From Rickettsiaceae bacterium (GTDB taxonomy: Bacteria; Pseudomonadota; Alphaproteobacteria; Rickettsiales; Rickettsiaceae), in NCBI GenBank assembly GCA_024236375.1, contig JACKKP010000002.1, forward strand, positions 152,358-216,357: a stretch of DNA of 64,000 bases, read 5' to 3'. The first letter of the stretch is position 1. The number at the start of each line of letters is the position of its first letter. This document shows positions 62,962 through 64,000 of this stretch, in pieces. The position numbers and the translations under genes were made by a program. The notes below the pieces were generated by a model. It saw nothing but the letters and a program-made list of their open reading frames with translations. It did no database searches and was not told where the DNA came from.

Positions 62962-63212
62962 ATGGCAAACGATTACTGGAGCAATCCATATCAACAATTG
63001 AAGAACGACAAAAAATGTATGGCTCGCCCAAAGAGAATTTTGAGCATATTGCTAAACGCTGGTCGCTACTCCTTGGCACAACCATTACGCCCGCTCAAGT
63101 CGGCTTGATGATGATGGATTTAAAGATTGCACGGCTACAAAAGAACCCTGGCCATTACGATAGCCTGGTGGACGTTGCGGGATATGCTGCGTGCTTGAGT
63201 GAACTCAAATGA
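62958..63212 (+). CDS. DUF6378-type phage protein
   Basis: An 84-residue protein with the DUF6378 pattern: RQKMYGSPKENFEHIAKRWSLLLG, then TITPAQVGLMMMDLKIARLQKNPGHYDSLVDVAGYAACLSEL. Common in phages; role unknown, though the histidine/aspartate arrangement recalls nucleotide-handling proteins. ATGA overlap with the RuvC-like gene. Confidence 0.82.
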   Translation: MNGKRLLEQSISTIEERQKMYGSPKENFEHIAKRWSLLLGTTITPAQVGLMMMDLKIARLQKNPGHYDSLVDVAGYAACLSELK

Positions 63213-63662
63213 AATATTTTTCTTTTTAGTCGGACACATCCATGAAGAACATTGAATATAACATCTATCAGCAATACCAAGGGTTTGATCAGATGCAAAA
63301 AATATTTTCAGTTTTGCGGACAGATCATACAGCGTTGCTGAATATAGTAGGCAGAAACAAACAGCGCATTCATGTGTCACAAAATTATTTTGCAAAAAAA
63401 TTGCAAATATGCGGACAGATGAACGCCCAAAGCTGAATAGAGTTGATATGAAAAAAATTCAAATGAGAAAGGATGACAAGGTCATGGATTAGATAACGCT
63501 GTAAGTCTTAAAAATACAACCGAATATTCTCATCGTCCTGGCATTGGTATGCACGGGTCCTTCCCTATACCCATGCCATGCGGGTGGCAAAGCCGCAGGA
63601 TTTGGTTAGGGTGAAAATGGTTGTCAACATTGACGCTTGACGAATAAGGGTAAAAAACAGAC
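63213..63662. other. 450-base spacer before the ParB-like gene
   Basis: Mostly noncoding. A 64-codon frame (63242-63436) begins at ATG 63242 but has no family match and unremarkable composition; it could be a small gene or chance. From about 63540 to 63640 the DNA is GC-richer with a small hairpin (TGCGG at 63579-63583 with CCGCA at 63593-63597) and may be a structured leader or packaging-type site. Confidence 0.4.
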
Positions 63663-64000
63663 ATGGCGCAATCACTTTCTATCAAAGAATTTCCAATCGA
63701 TAAACTCATCGCCTACGCACGCAACCCCAGAAAAAATGATGCAGTGATCGATAAGATGATTGCATCTATCCAAGAGTTTGGCTTTAGAATTCCTATCATT
63801 GCAAAAAGTGACGGCACTATTGTTGATGGCCATTTACGCTTTAAAGCTGCTAAACAATTAGGCTTGAAAAATCTTCCTGTTATTTTGGCAGATGATTTAA
63901 GCGAAGCACAAATTAAAGCTTTGCGCCTACTTGCCAACCAATCCGCTAATTGGGCAGCTTGGGATGAGGACTTATTAAAAATTGAATTAGAAGAATTAGC
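63663..64000 (+). CDS. ParB/Srx-domain protein, 3' end outside window
   Basis: A frame open from ATG 63663 to the right edge (112 residues seen). The N-terminus SLSIKEFPIDKLIAYARNPRKNDAVIDKMIASIQEFGFRIPIIAKSDGTIVDGHLRFKAAKQLG is a clear ParB/sulfiredoxin N-terminal domain, and the following DDLSEAQIKALRLLANQSANWAAWDEDLL is the run that in many phages leads into a DNA methyltransferase. Whether the gene is a methyltransferase or a partition-like protein depends on the part outside. Confidence 0.85.
   Translation, partial: MAQSLSIKEFPIDKLIAYARNPRKNDAVIDKMIASIQEFGFRIPIIAKSDGTIVDGHLRFKAAKQLGLKNLPVILADDLSEAQIKALRLLANQSANWAAWDEDLLKIELEEL

Overview
The window joins two very different kinds of DNA. 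Positions 1 to about 39,160 are AT-rich chromosome of an intracellular alphaproteobacterium. Tol genes, CMP-Kdo synthetase, CcmC, AddA, a rickettsia-type NAD kinase, a ProP-like MFS carrier, single tRNAs, a large coiled-coil autotransporter and several orphan proteins together suggest a Rickettsiales member, probably near Rickettsiaceae and one that still makes LPS. This assignment is inferred from gene content and composition; no search was run.

Chromosomal part: a repeat-bearing orphan CDS cut by the left edge (1-1270); tolQRAB (1599-4985); hemW and a BON-domain gene (minus strand); tRNA-Lys; kdsB, cca, a znuA-like gene and addA; a patch of three small orphan genes (13.9-15.3 kb), one with an in-frame stop; ruvAB; an MFS carrier; engB and yidC; mnmA, two amino-acid carriers, hisS and an M16 peptidase; two orphan membrane proteins; nadK; RNase J; a shortened glutamine-synthetase-like gene; pgeF, ccmC and ferredoxin; initiator tRNA-Met; a 955-residue autotransporter; tRNA-Ser(GCT).

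Composition changes just downstream of tRNA-Ser. From 39.6 to 49.3 kb lies a cargo region that reads like a drug-modification and immunity island. It holds a tightly coupled operon of GNAT acetyltransferases, an MccF-like S66 peptidase, an APH(9)-like phosphotransferase, a P-loop kinase fused to two GNAT domains and a GFA protein. Next come a MarR regulator divergent from a SnoaL-like gene, a single-chain PheRS-like protein and a Bcr/CflA-type exporter. Both of the last two genes have a well-formed promoter, a short leader ORF and an RNA hairpin placed for attenuation. Together these suggest inducible defence against translation or aminoacyl-tRNA-synthetase inhibitors. This is the most interesting part of the window.

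From 49.4 kb to the right edge is the integration, control and replication half of a prophage or related element. It has a large serine recombinase with DUF2924 and a small accessory protein, a LexA-like repressor with an operator inside its own promoter, and two unknown genes behind it (the second broken by TAA). A long minus-strand early operon follows: sigma factor, unknown protein, Sak4-like ATPase, DUF669-like protein, small proteins, Cas4-like nuclease and primase-helicase. A repeat-rich divergent region that looks like a replication origin or control region precedes a RuvC-like resolvase, a DUF6378 protein and a ParB-like gene cut by the right edge. The early operon is split by a plus-strand CZB-domain gene with a Fur-box-like site, next to an intein remnant. 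No CRISPR array or rRNA gene was seen.
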